Below, in pieces: positions 25,101-54,660 of a stretch of DNA of 64,000 nucleotides. The notes under the pieces were generated by a model that saw only the letters and a program-made list of their open reading frames with translations, had not been told where the DNA came from and did no database searches. The stretch covers positions 9,780,984 through 9,844,983 of the forward strand of contig CM067082.1 of the NCBI GenBank assembly GCA_034008185.1, given 5' to 3'. The stretch comes from Gorsachius magnificus (Eukaryota; Chordata; Aves; Pelecaniformes; Ardeidae). Made by a program: the position numbers and the translations under genes. Each line of letters begins with the position of its first letter. The stretch's first letter is position 1.

Positions 25101-26407
25101 TTCAGATTTTGAGGGTGGGTATAGGGAAGCATGCGGAACTGGAAGTGAATTTTTCATTAAATTAGCATATACATGCAGAAAATATCAAATATAATAAGTG
25201 TAGAGTGCTGCTCTTGCTGTTTTGCACTGTATAAAACTTCAGTGGCAACCGAGCCTCCACCTAAACAGGTAACAACAAATAAATTACATCTTTATAGAGG
25301 TTCCTTATATTTGTGATAAATAAAAGCAACATGGTTTTAAATAAATAACCAGTAATGATAAATAATAATAAATTGAACAGAGTATTTGTGCTTTCACTCA
25401 CGCAACAGCCAGGCTGTGTGTTGTTTTCTTTTCCATAATCTGCCTCACTCAGATTTGATTTTGTTACCTACGTGAGTTTATTAGTCTGCGTGTTTCTTAC
25501 AGCCCAGATAAGGCATTGCAAGAAAATTAATGGGAGACATATTTGAACTGGTTCAGAGTTGTTTTTTTTTCCTAGGGTGCCCACAAGCGATCCTCAAAGA
25601 ATCCCGTGAGACCTCACCTCCCATCACTCTTATAGTGCAAAAGCTCAATCCCTGTGTGATGGAGCTGTGTAGGTTCTTTCAGCTGTGCCTCTGTGTTGGT
25701 CAGAGAAGATATTCCAGAAAGGAAGCCATGAGGTAAAACCTGGCACTAGTTTCTCTTTCTCTCTCTGTTTAAAATCTTTTTTCAAATGACAATTTTCAAT
25801 CACCAATCCTTATATTTGGGGGTCTGTGGCTACTGGCCGAGACCCAAATGGGTCCCCAGTGCACCGATCAACACTTGATCTGGCTTCCAGTATTCAAACT
25901 AAGTGAATAAAGCTCAGCTGAATTTTTTCAAATATCAAATGACATTGCCAAGGTCAGAATCTTGCTTTTTGTTTCCATATTCAGTATCAGCAGGATGACA
26001 TGCATACAGCTGTGCTTATGAGGGATAAAAAGCTAATGCTCTCCTAACTTTAACTACATCCTTAGGTACTGTGTTGAATACTATTCCTGGTTCTTGAAAA
26101 ATGCAAGTTATGTCTGTGGAAGAGTCAAGGAGAGTTGCTTACTCCCACAGTAAGTATATTTTCTCTTTATGCCTGATTATGAAGGTATAACATACATGCT
26201 TTATTATGAAGGTAAAACAAAAAGTTTTAGACATCCACAGCGTATTTGCTGTCTTTCATCAGATAGTTATTTTATCTGACAATTTTTTAAAGGATTAAAA
26301 AAAAAGATTATTTAACCTTCATGTATGTTTTTAATATTTCCCTCATAAAACCTTTTCTAATGACAATTTTCTTGTGTTCTTCCAGCATTAAAACAAAAAT
26401 GCCTTAA
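10055..26407 (+). CDS. HHLA1: HHLA1-like secreted protein, 14 exons (gene-level entry)
   Basis: Joined exons: 10055-10130, 12930-13010, 13480-13563, 13659-13742, 15103-15186, 15761-15817, 15926-16012, 16827-16919, 18041-18238, 18789-18860, 19094-19165, 25576-25732, 26066-26149, 26386-26407. All use GT-AG introns. Junctions are phase 1 up to 19165 and phase 2 thereafter, giving 416 residues as read. Visible are a hydrophobic signal peptide (about residues 12-24), a cysteine-containing N-terminal half with Asn-X-Ser/Thr sites, a Pro/Ser/Thr-rich middle (about 216-330), and a Cys-rich C-terminal part with [17 protein letters not shown] assign HHLA1 from its recognisable sequence and its place directly upstream of OC90. 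Molecular function is unknown; secretion is inferred. Exon 8 (16827-16919) is the least certain and further exons may lie in the 6.4-kb intron after 19165. One extra base in exon 13 seems to shift the C-terminal frame (see findings). Confidence 0.78.
10953..11102 (+). CDS. Possible alternative HHLA1 signal-peptide exon or 49-codon small ORF
   Basis: This ORF opens with [16 protein letters not shown], a textbook hydrophobic signal sequence, then runs through a Ser/Asn-rich stretch to TAA at 11100. It lies 0.8 kb after the HHLA1 signal-peptide exon and before the next coding exon. A weak possible donor (CAACA|GTACTC, near 11073) would leave phase 1 and join exon 12930 in frame. Without that splice it would be a free 49-residue secreted peptide. 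A chance ORF is not excluded. Confidence 0.3.
   Translation: MSKLLLCVFLLLVTEGIPGSKSNVLNSASVHSSHNPALDNSTQLNDCSE
12487..12731 (+). repeat. CR1 LINE 3' fragment in HHLA1 intron 1
   Basis: This is a 5'-truncated CR1 in sense orientation. It encodes the tail of CR1 ORF2 ([19 protein letters not shown], 12557 onward), followed by the short CR1 3'UTR with TTGGACTTGATGATCTTAAAGG, and ends in repeats of ATTCTATG. Confidence 0.93.
12813..12831 (+). repeat. Poly(T) tract (19 T)
   Basis: Homopolymer run about 100 bases upstream of the HHLA1 exon at 12930. It lies too far from the acceptor to be its polypyrimidine tract. Confidence 0.9.
12930..13010 (+). CDS. HHLA1: HHLA1 exon 2
   Basis: Acceptor CTTTTTCAG and donor AGAG|GTAAGG bound an 81-base, phase 1-1 exon. 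It encodes [19 protein letters not shown] and the following residues, just after the signal peptide. NLT is a candidate N-glycosylation site. Confidence 0.88.
13282..13304 (+). repeat. Poly(A) tract (23 A)
   Basis: Intronic homopolymer between HHLA1 exons 2 and 3. No retroposed sequence was recognised next to it. Confidence 0.9.
13480..13563 (+). CDS. HHLA1: HHLA1 exon 3
   Basis: An 84-base phase 1-1 exon between TTTCTGCAG and ACA|GTGAGT. It encodes [20 protein letters not shown] and then VSVTIYN. This is one of the best-preserved coding blocks in the gene and a main reason for the HHLA1 assignment. Confidence 0.92.
13659..13742 (+). CDS. HHLA1: HHLA1 exon 4
   Basis: An 84-base phase 1-1 exon, separated from exon 3 by an intron of only 95 bases. 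It encodes [20 protein letters not shown] with paired cysteines and an NVT sequon. Bounded by TCCTTACAG and ACAG|GTGGGT. Confidence 0.92.
13743..15102 (+). other. HHLA1 intron 4
   Basis: Between exons 4 and 5. No transposon or further exon was recognised. ORFs on both strands near 13.7-14.1 kb and 14.2-14.9 kb lack coding signatures. Confidence 0.6.
15103..15186 (+). CDS. HHLA1: HHLA1 exon 5
   Basis: The third successive 84-base phase 1-1 exon, bounded by TATTGTCCAG and CTCAG|GTTTGC. It encodes [20 protein letters not shown] and then KSTSILS. NST is a candidate N-glycosylation site. Confidence 0.91.
15761..15817 (+). CDS. HHLA1: HHLA1 exon 6
   Basis: A 57-base phase 1-1 exon, bounded by TGCCTTTCAG and ACAG|GTAAGT. 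It encodes [18 protein letters not shown], with two cysteines and an NDS sequon. Confidence 0.91.
15926..16012 (+). CDS. HHLA1: HHLA1 exon 7
   Basis: An 87-base phase 1-1 exon after a 108-base intron, bounded by TATTTGCAG and CCCAG|GTAAGT. It encodes [20 protein letters not shown] with sequons NLS and NYT. Confidence 0.9.
16413..16456. repeat. Exact-looking 22-bp tandem duplication
   Basis: The unit TATCTCCTACCTTTACATGA with a two-base tail occurs twice head to tail within HHLA1 intron 7. It looks like a recent local duplication. Confidence 0.8.
16827..16919 (+). CDS. HHLA1: Probable HHLA1 exon 8
   Basis: A candidate 93-base phase 1-1 exon with an acceptor after CTTCTCATACCTCAAAG and donor AAAA|GTGAGC. 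It reads open as [20 protein letters not shown] followed by [10 protein letters not shown], and fits between exons 7 and 9 without disturbing the frame. The acceptor is weaker than its neighbours and I do not firmly recognise the peptide, so it may be skipped or spurious. Confidence 0.55.
18041..18238 (+). CDS. HHLA1: HHLA1 exon 9 (proline/serine-rich)
   Basis: A 198-base phase 1-1 exon between CTGCTTCTCCAG and CCCCA|GTGAGT. It encodes a low-complexity stretch rich in Pro, Ser, Thr and Ala (for example [20 protein letters not shown]), likely an extended, possibly O-glycosylated linker. Base composition is visibly more GC-rich than surrounding introns. Open frame and phase support it; the sequence itself is not diagnostic. 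Confidence 0.68.
18789..18860 (+). CDS. HHLA1: HHLA1 exon 10
   Basis: A 72-base phase 1-1 exon, bounded by CTGTTCCCATAG and GCCAG|GTGAGA. It encodes [20 protein letters not shown] and then TEP, continuing the Thr/Ser-rich linker. Confidence 0.75.
19094..19165 (+). CDS. HHLA1: HHLA1 exon 11
   Basis: A 72-base phase 1-1 exon, bounded by TTCCTTCCTTCAG and TACCA|GTAAGT. It encodes [20 protein letters not shown] and then SAT. Same length and phase as exon 10. Confidence 0.75.
22620..23651 (+). repeat. CR1 LINE, 5'-truncated, with RT remnant
   Basis: About 1 kb of CR1 in sense orientation. It begins within the reverse-transcriptase domain ([20 protein letters not shown]; the catalytic motif FADDTK begins at 22780), continues through the ORF2 C-terminus ([19 protein letters not shown]), and ends in ATTCTATGATTCTATG. 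A frame change near 22.8-22.95 kb and the missing 5' part make it inactive. Confidence 0.95.
24696..24880 (-). repeat. CR1 LINE 3' fragment, antisense
   Basis: It starts with four ATCATAGA-type repeats, then GGTTGGAAGGGACCCCTAGA and the reverse complement of the CR1 3' end. It is the same subtype as the 32115-32632 copy but in the opposite orientation. Confidence 0.94.
25576..25732 (+). CDS. HHLA1: HHLA1 exon 12
   Basis: A 157-base exon (phase 1 to 2) after a poly(T)-CCTAG acceptor, ending ATGAG|GTAAAA. It encodes [20 protein letters not shown] and [20 protein letters not shown], an amphipathic cysteine-rich segment that looks like a disulfide-linked helical domain. Together with exon 13 it makes the conserved C-terminal part of the protein. 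Confidence 0.9.
26066..26149 (+). CDS. HHLA1: HHLA1 exon 13 with apparent +1 base
   Basis: An 84-base exon bounded by ACATCCTTAG and CCACA|GTAAGT. It begins [20 protein letters not shown], with an NAS sequon. After GTCAAGG (26124-26130) the in-phase reading becomes ESCLLP. If one of the two G bases at 26129-26130 is extra, the shifted reading RRVAYSHT joins a longer, Cys-containing reading in exon 14. The exon itself is secure; its final ten codons are doubtful. Confidence 0.82.
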
Positions 26408-26429
26408 AAACATCTGTACATCGGTCTAG
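26386..26429 (+). CDS. HHLA1: HHLA1 terminal exon (coding part)
   Basis: The acceptor is TGTTCTTCCAG. In the phase given by the upstream exons, only HIKTKMP is encoded before TAA at 26405-26407. In the alternative phase the exon encodes [13 protein letters not shown] and stops at TAG 26427-26429, a reading that looks more like genuine protein. The exon boundary is well supported; which frame is translated is not settled. Confidence 0.7.
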
Positions 26430-26639
26430 AGGAGTGAGGAATTTTACTGCAAATTGGAAGATTGGTGGCAGCTTTAGTTGTCTCATTTCTCAGTGTAAAA
26501 ATCAGGATGCAGCATGGTATTTACAATTATTTGTAACAAGACCAGCTATTAACCAGATGTTAAATTAGAAATGTGTCTTCCTCCAAGGAATTGTAAAATG
26601 TGTAAAAACAGATGTATTTTATACAAGTGATGTAACTGC

Positions 26640-26645
26640 AATAAA
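26640..26645 (+). terminator. HHLA1: HHLA1 poly(A) signal
   Basis: A canonical AATAAA about 230 bases after the HHLA1 stop codon, in AT-rich sequence. It implies an HHLA1 3'UTR of roughly 250 bases and an end well before the OC90 promoter. Confidence 0.7.
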
Positions 26646-27271
26646 AACATTGAAAGGCTTTTAAAGTGTATTTTATAAAGGATGTTTATATGGTTGGCTA
26701 GTGAATGTAAATAGTTTATTCTAGGCTTATTTACAATGAAGATAAAGTAATCAAAACAAACAAATACAAAATAATTCAAAAGCAACCTGAAATACTGAAG
26801 ACAAGAAGGATTTTCCTGGCGTTGAACACATGCAGATTATCCGTTATTTCAAATCAAGAGTCTCCCATTACCTCAGCAATGCAGAGCTCAGCCAACGCAA
26901 TGTTCACAGCTCTTGCACTCTCACTCGCTGACATATTTGTGTGAGCTCACCAAGATTTATCTCCTTCTTTATATGCACCTCTGGAGAACTGAAAGCCAGT
27001 TCTACAAAAGGGCAGAATAACTAAACAAATTGCACGATCCTGTATTTTGCTATGCTGCAGCAATGTGATGCTAATATCAATCTAAAGTACATCATCAAGC
27101 CTTTAATATTAAAAAAAAATGATTTGCACTACAGCTGGTGCACATTGATATTTCACTGAAGAAATATGCATTCAAAGTAATAGAAAGCCAAAGAGAAAGG
27201 CGGCACCATAAGGAATGCTGTCCCCAGGGAGAGGTGGGAGGCAGCAGCCCTCTTCCAAAACACATTTACTT

Positions 27272-28050
27272 ACACAGAATCACAGAATCACAGAATGGCA
27301 AAGGTTGGAAGGGACCTCGGGAGATCATCCAGTCCAACCCTCCTGCTAAAGCAGGGTCACCCAGAGCAGGTTGCACAGGACATTGTCCAGGCAGTCTTTG
27401 AATATCTCCAGAGAAGGAGACCTCACAACCCCTCTGGGCAGCCTGTTCCAGTGCTCTGTCACTCTCAAAGTAAAGAAGTTCTCCCTCATATTTAACTGAA
27501 ACCTCTTATGCTTCACTTTGTGCCCATTGCCCCTTGTCCTGTCGCTGGGCACCACTGCGAAGAGTCTGGATCTGTCCTCGTGACATCCACCCTTAAGATA
27601 TTTGTAAGTATTTATGAGATGCCCCCTCAGTCTTCTCTTCTTCAGGATAAACAAGCCCAACTCTCTCAGCCTTTCCTCACAGGGGAGATGCTCCAGTCCC
27701 CTCATCATCTTTGTAGCCCTCCCCTGGACTTTCTCTAGGAGTTCCTCATCTTTCTTGAACTGGGGAGCCCAGATCTGGACACAGTACCCCAGGTGGGGTC
27801 TCACCAGGGCCGAGTAGAGGGCGAGGATAACCTCCCTCGACCTGCTGGCCACACCCCAGGTTACCATTGGCCTTCTTGGCAACAAGGGCACACTGCTGGC
27901 TCATGGTGAGCTTGTCGTCCGCGAGGACTCCCAGGTCCTTCTCAGCAGAGCTGCTTTCCAGCAGATCATCCCCCAGCCTGTACTGGTGCATGGGGTTCAA
28001 CCTCCCCAGGTGCAGCACCCAAGACTTGCCCTTGTTGAACTTCATCAGGT
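27272..28050 (-). repeat. CR1 LINE, 5'-truncated, antisense
   Basis: It starts with ACAGAATC repeats and GGTTGGAAGGGACCTCGGGAGATCATCCAG-type CR1 3'UTR, then the reverse complement of the ORF2 C-terminus (minus-strand reading [20 protein letters not shown] and upstream RT-thumb sequence). Similarity to CR1 ends about 28050 near the codons for MKFNKGK. Confidence 0.95.
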
Positions 28051-29412
28051 TCTTCTTTGTTCCTCAGGTTCCTCCTCATTGTTGTGCCCAATAGCATGAA
28101 GGAAACATTTCTGTCATATCAAGGAGCAGGATAGTTTGGAGTAGTACCAGTTACGGTTAATATTGAAAGTTAGGCCAGGGAAAGAAATAGGAATGTAGAT
28201 ACAGCGAATGTCTAAATCAGGAGTATTAAGATGGCCATAGTACTTCAATGTTGTGGAGATACCTCCCTCCGCAGCAACTCTCCTCATCCAAGGCAGGATC
28301 AGCTCTGCTGTGAGGACCTCGGTGAAATATACCTTTGTGAGACTGTTGCTTTTAAATCTCACAAAAACATCTTAAAGCCTGAAGACCTGATTTAAAAAAA
28401 AAAAAATCTATATTTTTTCTTACATTTTTATCATTAAGTTTTCTGAGAACTCAGGAAGGAGGACATGAAAACAAAAACATATGGGAGAAAACAATGATTA
28501 AATTTTTTGGGTTTTTTAGGTTTGAATAAAAAGACACTATCAACAGAAAAAAAATTTAAAAGTCTTCCCTTTTAAAAGATTTTTTTATTTTTTAAAAAAG
28601 TTTTATGTTGATCTAACCACGCTAAAGGACAATTCTGTGTTTATAAGAAATCATTCTGTGTTTTTCCTGGAGGAATACAAGTCCTTGGAAAGAATGCTGA
28701 CCCATCCGTAGTGCGATAGGGTGTGCCTGAGCTGTGTCTGGCATGGGGGGTCAGTCACGTCTCCATTCCAAGGTCCTGGAAAGGGCTGAGAGCTACTGCC
28801 TGAGAGCGTTCATGGGGAGAGAATTAGGAGGTGTCGCATGGTTATGGGTGTCTTGTGAAAGAAGCTGAAAAAGAATTAATGGTACCTGTCCTGAATGACA
28901 GCCTTCTTGTCATGGTTGTTTACTGTTTGGCTTTCCCAGGAGAATAATGAAAATTAATGAGAAAAACTACAAAACAAGAGAAAGAATGAAAAAGCAAGGC
29001 TCCATGAAGAAAGTGAACACATTGGCTGCCCTCAAAAAAAAAAAAGAGTTTTTCCATATTCCAGGTGTTTCAGTCCTGCAAAGCCTCTGTGCATGTTTGG
29101 CAGAAGTACAGAAATGATGGTGGAATATGGGCAAATCAATATCTCAGAGGACTCATTTATTATTATACCCAGTCAACCCCATTCTGATTTGTCTGAAAAT
29201 GTTTGTTAAGGCGGTAAAAATGTACTTTGGGCAATCACTGGAGACTCCAACTGGAAGCATCAAAACTTACATGAAAATGAATTTTCATATCATTAAGGCA
29301 TAATTTCTGCCATTTTTCACTCTTCTGTAAAATTCCTTGATAAGGCTGGTCACAAAAATGGTATGACTGGACCCTGTCCTTTTCCTGGCGACTTGTCAGT
29401 ACTGAATCGATA

Positions 29413-30500
29413 TAGAATCATGGAATCACAGAATCACAGAATGGCTGAGGTTGGAAGGGACCTCAGGAGGCCATCTGGTCCACCCCCTGCCCAAGCAGGA
29501 ACACCTAGAGCCAGTTGCGCAGGACCATGTCCAGATGGCTTTGGAATATCTCCAAAGGAGGAGAGCAGGAGGGAGATTCCACAACCTCTCTGGGCAATCT
29601 GTGCCAGTGCTCGGTTGCCATCACAGTAAAAAAGCATTTTCTGATGCTCAGAGGGATCCTCCTGCATTTCATTTTGTGCCCACTGCCTCTTGTCATGTCA
29701 CTGGACAGCACTGACAAGAGCCTGGCTCTGTTCTCTTTGCACCTTCCCTTCAGGTACTTACAGGTATTGATGAGATTCCCCCTGAAGCTTCTCTAGGTTG
29801 ATCAGTCCCAGCTCTCTCAGACCCTCATATGAGAGATGCTCTAGTCCCTTTGTGGCCCTTCTTTAGACTGTCTTAAGTTTGTCCATGTCTGTCTCACACT
29901 GAGGAGCCCCAAACTGGACACAGTTCTCCAGGTGTGGCCCCAGCAGTGCTGAGTAGAAGGGAAGGATCTGCTCCCTCGATCACCTGGCAATACTTTGCCT
30001 AATGCAGCCGAGGTTACCCTTAGCCTTCTTTGCTGCAAGGGCACACTGCTTACTCAAGTTCAATTTTCTGTCCACCAGGACCCCAGGTCCTTTTCTGCCA
30101 AGCTGCTTTCCAGATGGGTGGCCACCAGCATATATTAGTGCATGGGGTTGTACCTCCCCAGGTTCAGGACTTTGCACTTCTTGTTGATCTTCATGAAGTT
30201 CCTGTTGGCCCATTTCTCTAGCCTTTCAAGTTCTCTCTGGGTGGCAGCACAACCCTCTGATGTGTCCGGCACTCCTCCCAGTTTGGTGTCATCTGCAAAC
30301 TTGCTGAGGGTACACTCTGTCCCAGCATCCAGATCATTAATGAAGATGTTAATCATGACTAGATGCAGTACTGACTGCTGGCATACACCGCTAGTCACTG
30401 GTCTCCCAACTAGGCTTTGTGCCCAACCTCACTGGGGTCATCTGGACCATATATCAACAGCTTCTCTGTGAGGATCTTATGACAAACAGCATCAAAGGCC
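29413..30500 (-). repeat. CR1 LINE, degraded, antisense
   Basis: It starts with TAGAATCATGGAATCACAG repeats and runs back through the ORF2 C-terminus to RT sequence (minus strand [11 protein letters not shown] near 30.3 kb, FINDLDAG upstream of it). Several frameshifts break the frame. Beyond 30500 the sequence contains a local GTTCACAGGGCC duplication and departs from CR1. Confidence 0.92.
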
Positions 30501-31180
30501 TCTCTGAAGACAATGTAGTTCACAGGGCCCATGTCATTCACAGGACTAACATGGTTCACAGGGCCTACTTCGCGGGAGCCAAGGCTTTTGTTCATGTAAG
30601 TATTTTTACAATTCTAAATTTGTCAGAATTCTAACTTCTCCATGCTGAAGATCAGTGGACAGTTTGCCTTTGTTGATGACATCTTTGAAGGCTAGCTGTG
30701 TCTGAAGCTGGCAGAAAGCACACCTTCCCAATGAGGAGAACCCTTCCCAAAGTTCATTGACTCAACCTTCCTCTGGATTTCACTCAGCTTTGGATCAGAG
30801 CCACTGTGGATAGATGAGAGCAGATTTTTCAACCCTGAGAAATGCCAGTGCTTAAAGCTGTATAAATTTTCACTCATCTTTCATCACTGAACATTACCTC
30901 TTGCTAAGCTATTAAAGCCATATTGACATGCCCCACAGATTTTGTGAGTGATTAAGAACAATGAGATGATTGTTATTTAATTACAGAAAAGAGTATTAGG
31001 GAAAGTTACTATACGGTGAATGCACCTGCAGAACAGAGTATAGATCCTTTACATGGCTGGAGCTATATTACTAAGATACACTGTGGACATGATGACTAAG
31101 GAATCTTGTGGCAGAATTAATTAATAAATGTTGAAGTGGGTTTGATAAAGGAAGTGATCACATGGGTATATCCAAGTGGG

Positions 31181-31188
31181 TATAAATA
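31181..31188 (+). promoter_or_regulatory. OC90: Probable OC90 TATA box
   Basis: TATAAATA lies about 25-30 bases upstream of a likely start site near 31212, and 69 bases upstream of a strong donor (ATCAAG|GTAAGC at 31257). The arrangement fits a tissue-restricted TATA promoter driving a short leader exon. Confidence 0.6.
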
Positions 31189-31209
31189 ACTTAGTACTCA
31201 CTTTGTTGA

Positions 31210-31256
31210 AATCCATTTGTCCTCCATCCAACTGCTTTCGAATAATATCCATCAAG
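31210..31256 (+). other. OC90: Probable OC90 non-coding exon 1
   Basis: An about 45-base leader between the inferred start site downstream of TATAAATA and the donor at 31257. No ATG was noticed. The next exon (32840) has a good acceptor and holds the start codon. The transcription start is estimated from TATA spacing only. Confidence 0.5.
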
Positions 31257-32114
31257 GTAAGCCTTTCTATATATACTCTCTAATACAGGAATCAGGAAGA
31301 AAACAATGTAGAATAAGCTATTTGGGACTGTGGAGTTGTAGACTAAAGTGTAGGTAAGTGATTTAGGATAGTAAACTATAAATATTTAAAGCTGTTAGAT
31401 TTATAACCTCACTTCCTGATGAAATATTATAAGATTTTTTAATAGAAATGAATACAATATTTTACCTTGGGGAGCAGATAATCAAAAGTTGATACATATT
31501 TGAAAACTGATAAACAAATGTCCATTAATTTGGCTGTAAAAAACTCCATGCCTGACTTACTTAGAAAATCATTCTAAATTTAGGGTAAACTGTGACTGTA
31601 GTTAAAGATCAATCTATTGTCTGTCACTTAATGATACTAGTGCAAGGCTTTCAGCTTCAGAATCATTGTTTACACATATTTCTGTAAGGACAAGCACACC
31701 CAGAACTTGAAGATCTCCAAACAAATGTTTATATCCAAAAAAATGTTTATCATTAGGAAAATGTATGATACATTATATCAGTCTTAACACAGATTAGAGT
31801 AAATGTCTCATTACAAAGTGGGAGAGACTTTTGTGATGTGAAGCAAAAAAAGGTTGCAGATTAACTGGGTTCAATAGAAGTAATCCCAGAATGTCTCTGA
31901 ATTTATAGTGTTTCACAATATGTGCATTGAATACAACGTGTAGGATTGTTTAAACACCGTGTTAGATCACGGAAGATGTGAAAACTGTTCACAAAAGAAA
32001 AGAAACTTCAAGTACACCATTTTATTGCTAAATGAACTTTCCCTGTCTATGGCATTTTGGCAGACCCTGTTGACTCATCTAAAGCAATACCAAAATGAAT
32101 ATTGTTAGTCATCC

Positions 32115-32632
32115 CGAGTACTGCATCCAGCTCTGGAGCCCTCAGCACAAGAAGGACATGGACCTGTTGGAGCAGGTCTAGAGGAGGGCTACTAAAATGA
32201 TCCGAGGGCTGGAGCACCTCTCCTATGAGGACAGGCTGAGAGAGTTGGGCTTGTTCAGCCTGGAGAAGAGAAGGCTGCGGGGAGACCTGATTGAGGCCTT
32301 TCAGTACTTAAAGGGGGCCTATAGGAAAGATGGGGAAAATCTTTTTAGTAGGGCCAGCTGTGACAGGACAAGGGGTAATGGTTTTAAGCAGGGTAGGCTT
32401 AGACTGGATATAAGGAAGAAATTCTTTACAATGAGGGTAGTGAAACACTGGAACGGGTTGCCCAGAGAGGTAGTGGAGGCCCCATCCCTGGCAACATTCA
32501 AGACCAGGTTGGATGGGGCTCTGAGCAACCTGATCTAGTTAGTGGTGTCCCTGCTGACTGCAGGGGGGTTGGACTAGATGGCCTCTAGGGGTCCCTTCCA
32601 ACCCAAAACATTCTATGATTCTATCATTCTAT
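32115..32632 (+). repeat. CR1 LINE 3' portion in OC90 intron 1
   Basis: A sense CR1 encoding the ORF2 C-terminus ([39 protein letters not shown]), then CCTTCCAACCCAAAACATTC and ATTCTATG repeats. It is 5'-truncated at a point corresponding to [18 protein letters not shown]. Confidence 0.95.
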
Positions 32633-32889
32633 AAGTTTATAGAAGACATATTGGTAAAATTTGAAGGATATGTAAGGCTCATCATTGCTGTAATATGTGC
32701 ATTTACTATGATAAGGATAAAACCTGAATGGCATCAAGCAGAAATATGGCCAGGCTACAAAAAGAATGATTTTCTAAGCTGATGACTTCCCACTCCCAGA
32801 TTCCAGAGATAACATTCTGCCTAATATTTTACTTAACAGGCACACCTGTCTGCTGTGTGACTTTTTCTTGTCTTTGGATTAAACAAAAA

Positions 32890-53812
<20,923 letters not shown>

Positions 53813-54660
53813 CCAACCACCACCACGGACTTAGGAAACGGCACGGAGAGGACTTTCACAGTCAGCCATTGCGTACCTTACTCCTCCTTATCACTCTACA
53901 GGCTGCTTTACACTTCCCAGCACAGAAATGACATAATCATAGACTAGGTATTAAACGTTAGGCTGTAGAACTCCTTACTGTAGTGAAGTCAGCACTACGG
54001 ACCATCTATTTAGGCGAGATATTACCTTAAATAATTATTTGGCAGTATTCTGTATAATTACATTCAATTTCTCTGTAAAAACTGTTCTGATCAAAGACTG
54101 ATTTTTGTTACCTGTGTAGCTGGTTCAGACTGGATCTTGCTGACGGTGGCTAAGTACTTCAGGTTTTTAATTAAACCAATCTGCAACTACCCCAACTCCT
54201 TTTGCAGACTTTCTTTCTTTACTGAGCTTAGCAGGAAACACCCAATAGAAAAGCTAAGGTAATTACATGAAAATGAGTTCCTTTTTCCCTGCTGGTCAGT
54301 CAGATCATGACAGTAAAAGACACACTCCTTGCCCCAAAGCTGTGTGCTGTGCATGGTTATCTCCAGTTTTGAGAGATTTCAGGATGTTAAAGGGAAGAAA
54401 GTTAAAGGTTCCGCTTCCTGAGATCATCTAAAAGTGAAGTAACGTAATGTAAAGCTGGAATAAGGCTTTTTGCTTTTTACTGAATCCAAGTTTGTTTGCC
54501 TTTTATTTTTCCGAATTCTCCACTCAAGATTCACCAGTTATCAGACAGCAGCAGTATAAAAGGATATGCACATCCTTTCACTTGATAAGGTGCTCATTTA
54601 GACTATGCTTTGGTCATAAAATATTGATAGAAGAAATAAAATTACTAGAATTTGGCTACT
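53813..54660 (+). other. OC90: OC90 3'UTR (estimated)
   Basis: Sequence after the OC90 stop, up to the AATAAA near 54635. ATTAAA variants near 53950 and 54171 could give shorter forms. The length is an estimate. Confidence 0.5.
54635..54640 (+). terminator. OC90: Candidate OC90 poly(A) signal
   Basis: The first canonical AATAAA that I see after the OC90 stop, 823 bases downstream. Confidence 0.5.

Larger units (their letters stand above)
19166..25575 (+). other. HHLA1 intron 11 (6.4 kb)
   Basis: The largest HHLA1 intron. It holds a sense CR1 copy (22620-23651) and an antisense CR1 fragment (24696-24880). The rest is AT-rich with no confident exon. A 30-base phase 1-1 candidate (21249-21278) is too short to trust. 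A 93-codon ORF at 20753-21034 (+) has no recognised homology or clear splice sites. Confidence 0.6.
26661..31180. other. HHLA1-OC90 intergenic spacer
   Basis: A 4.5-kb spacer between the HHLA1 poly(A) signal and the OC90 TATA box. It contains two antisense CR1 copies (27272-28050 and 29413-30500). The remaining about 2.7 kb is mostly AT-rich with no recognised gene. An 82-codon open frame on the minus strand (28114-28362), directly beyond the truncated CR1 end, is unassigned. Confidence 0.7.

Noticed and set aside
27872..30600. Many 60-110 codon ORFs on both strands between HHLA1 and OC90
   Set aside because: Most are frames of antisense CR1 copies (ORF2 remnants or their complements), not host genes.
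30500..30600. Short GTTCACAGGGCC repeat resembling a repeat array
   Set aside because: Only two or three imperfect copies at the eroded end of a CR1; too few and irregular to be a meaningful array, and CRISPR is not expected in a vertebrate genome.
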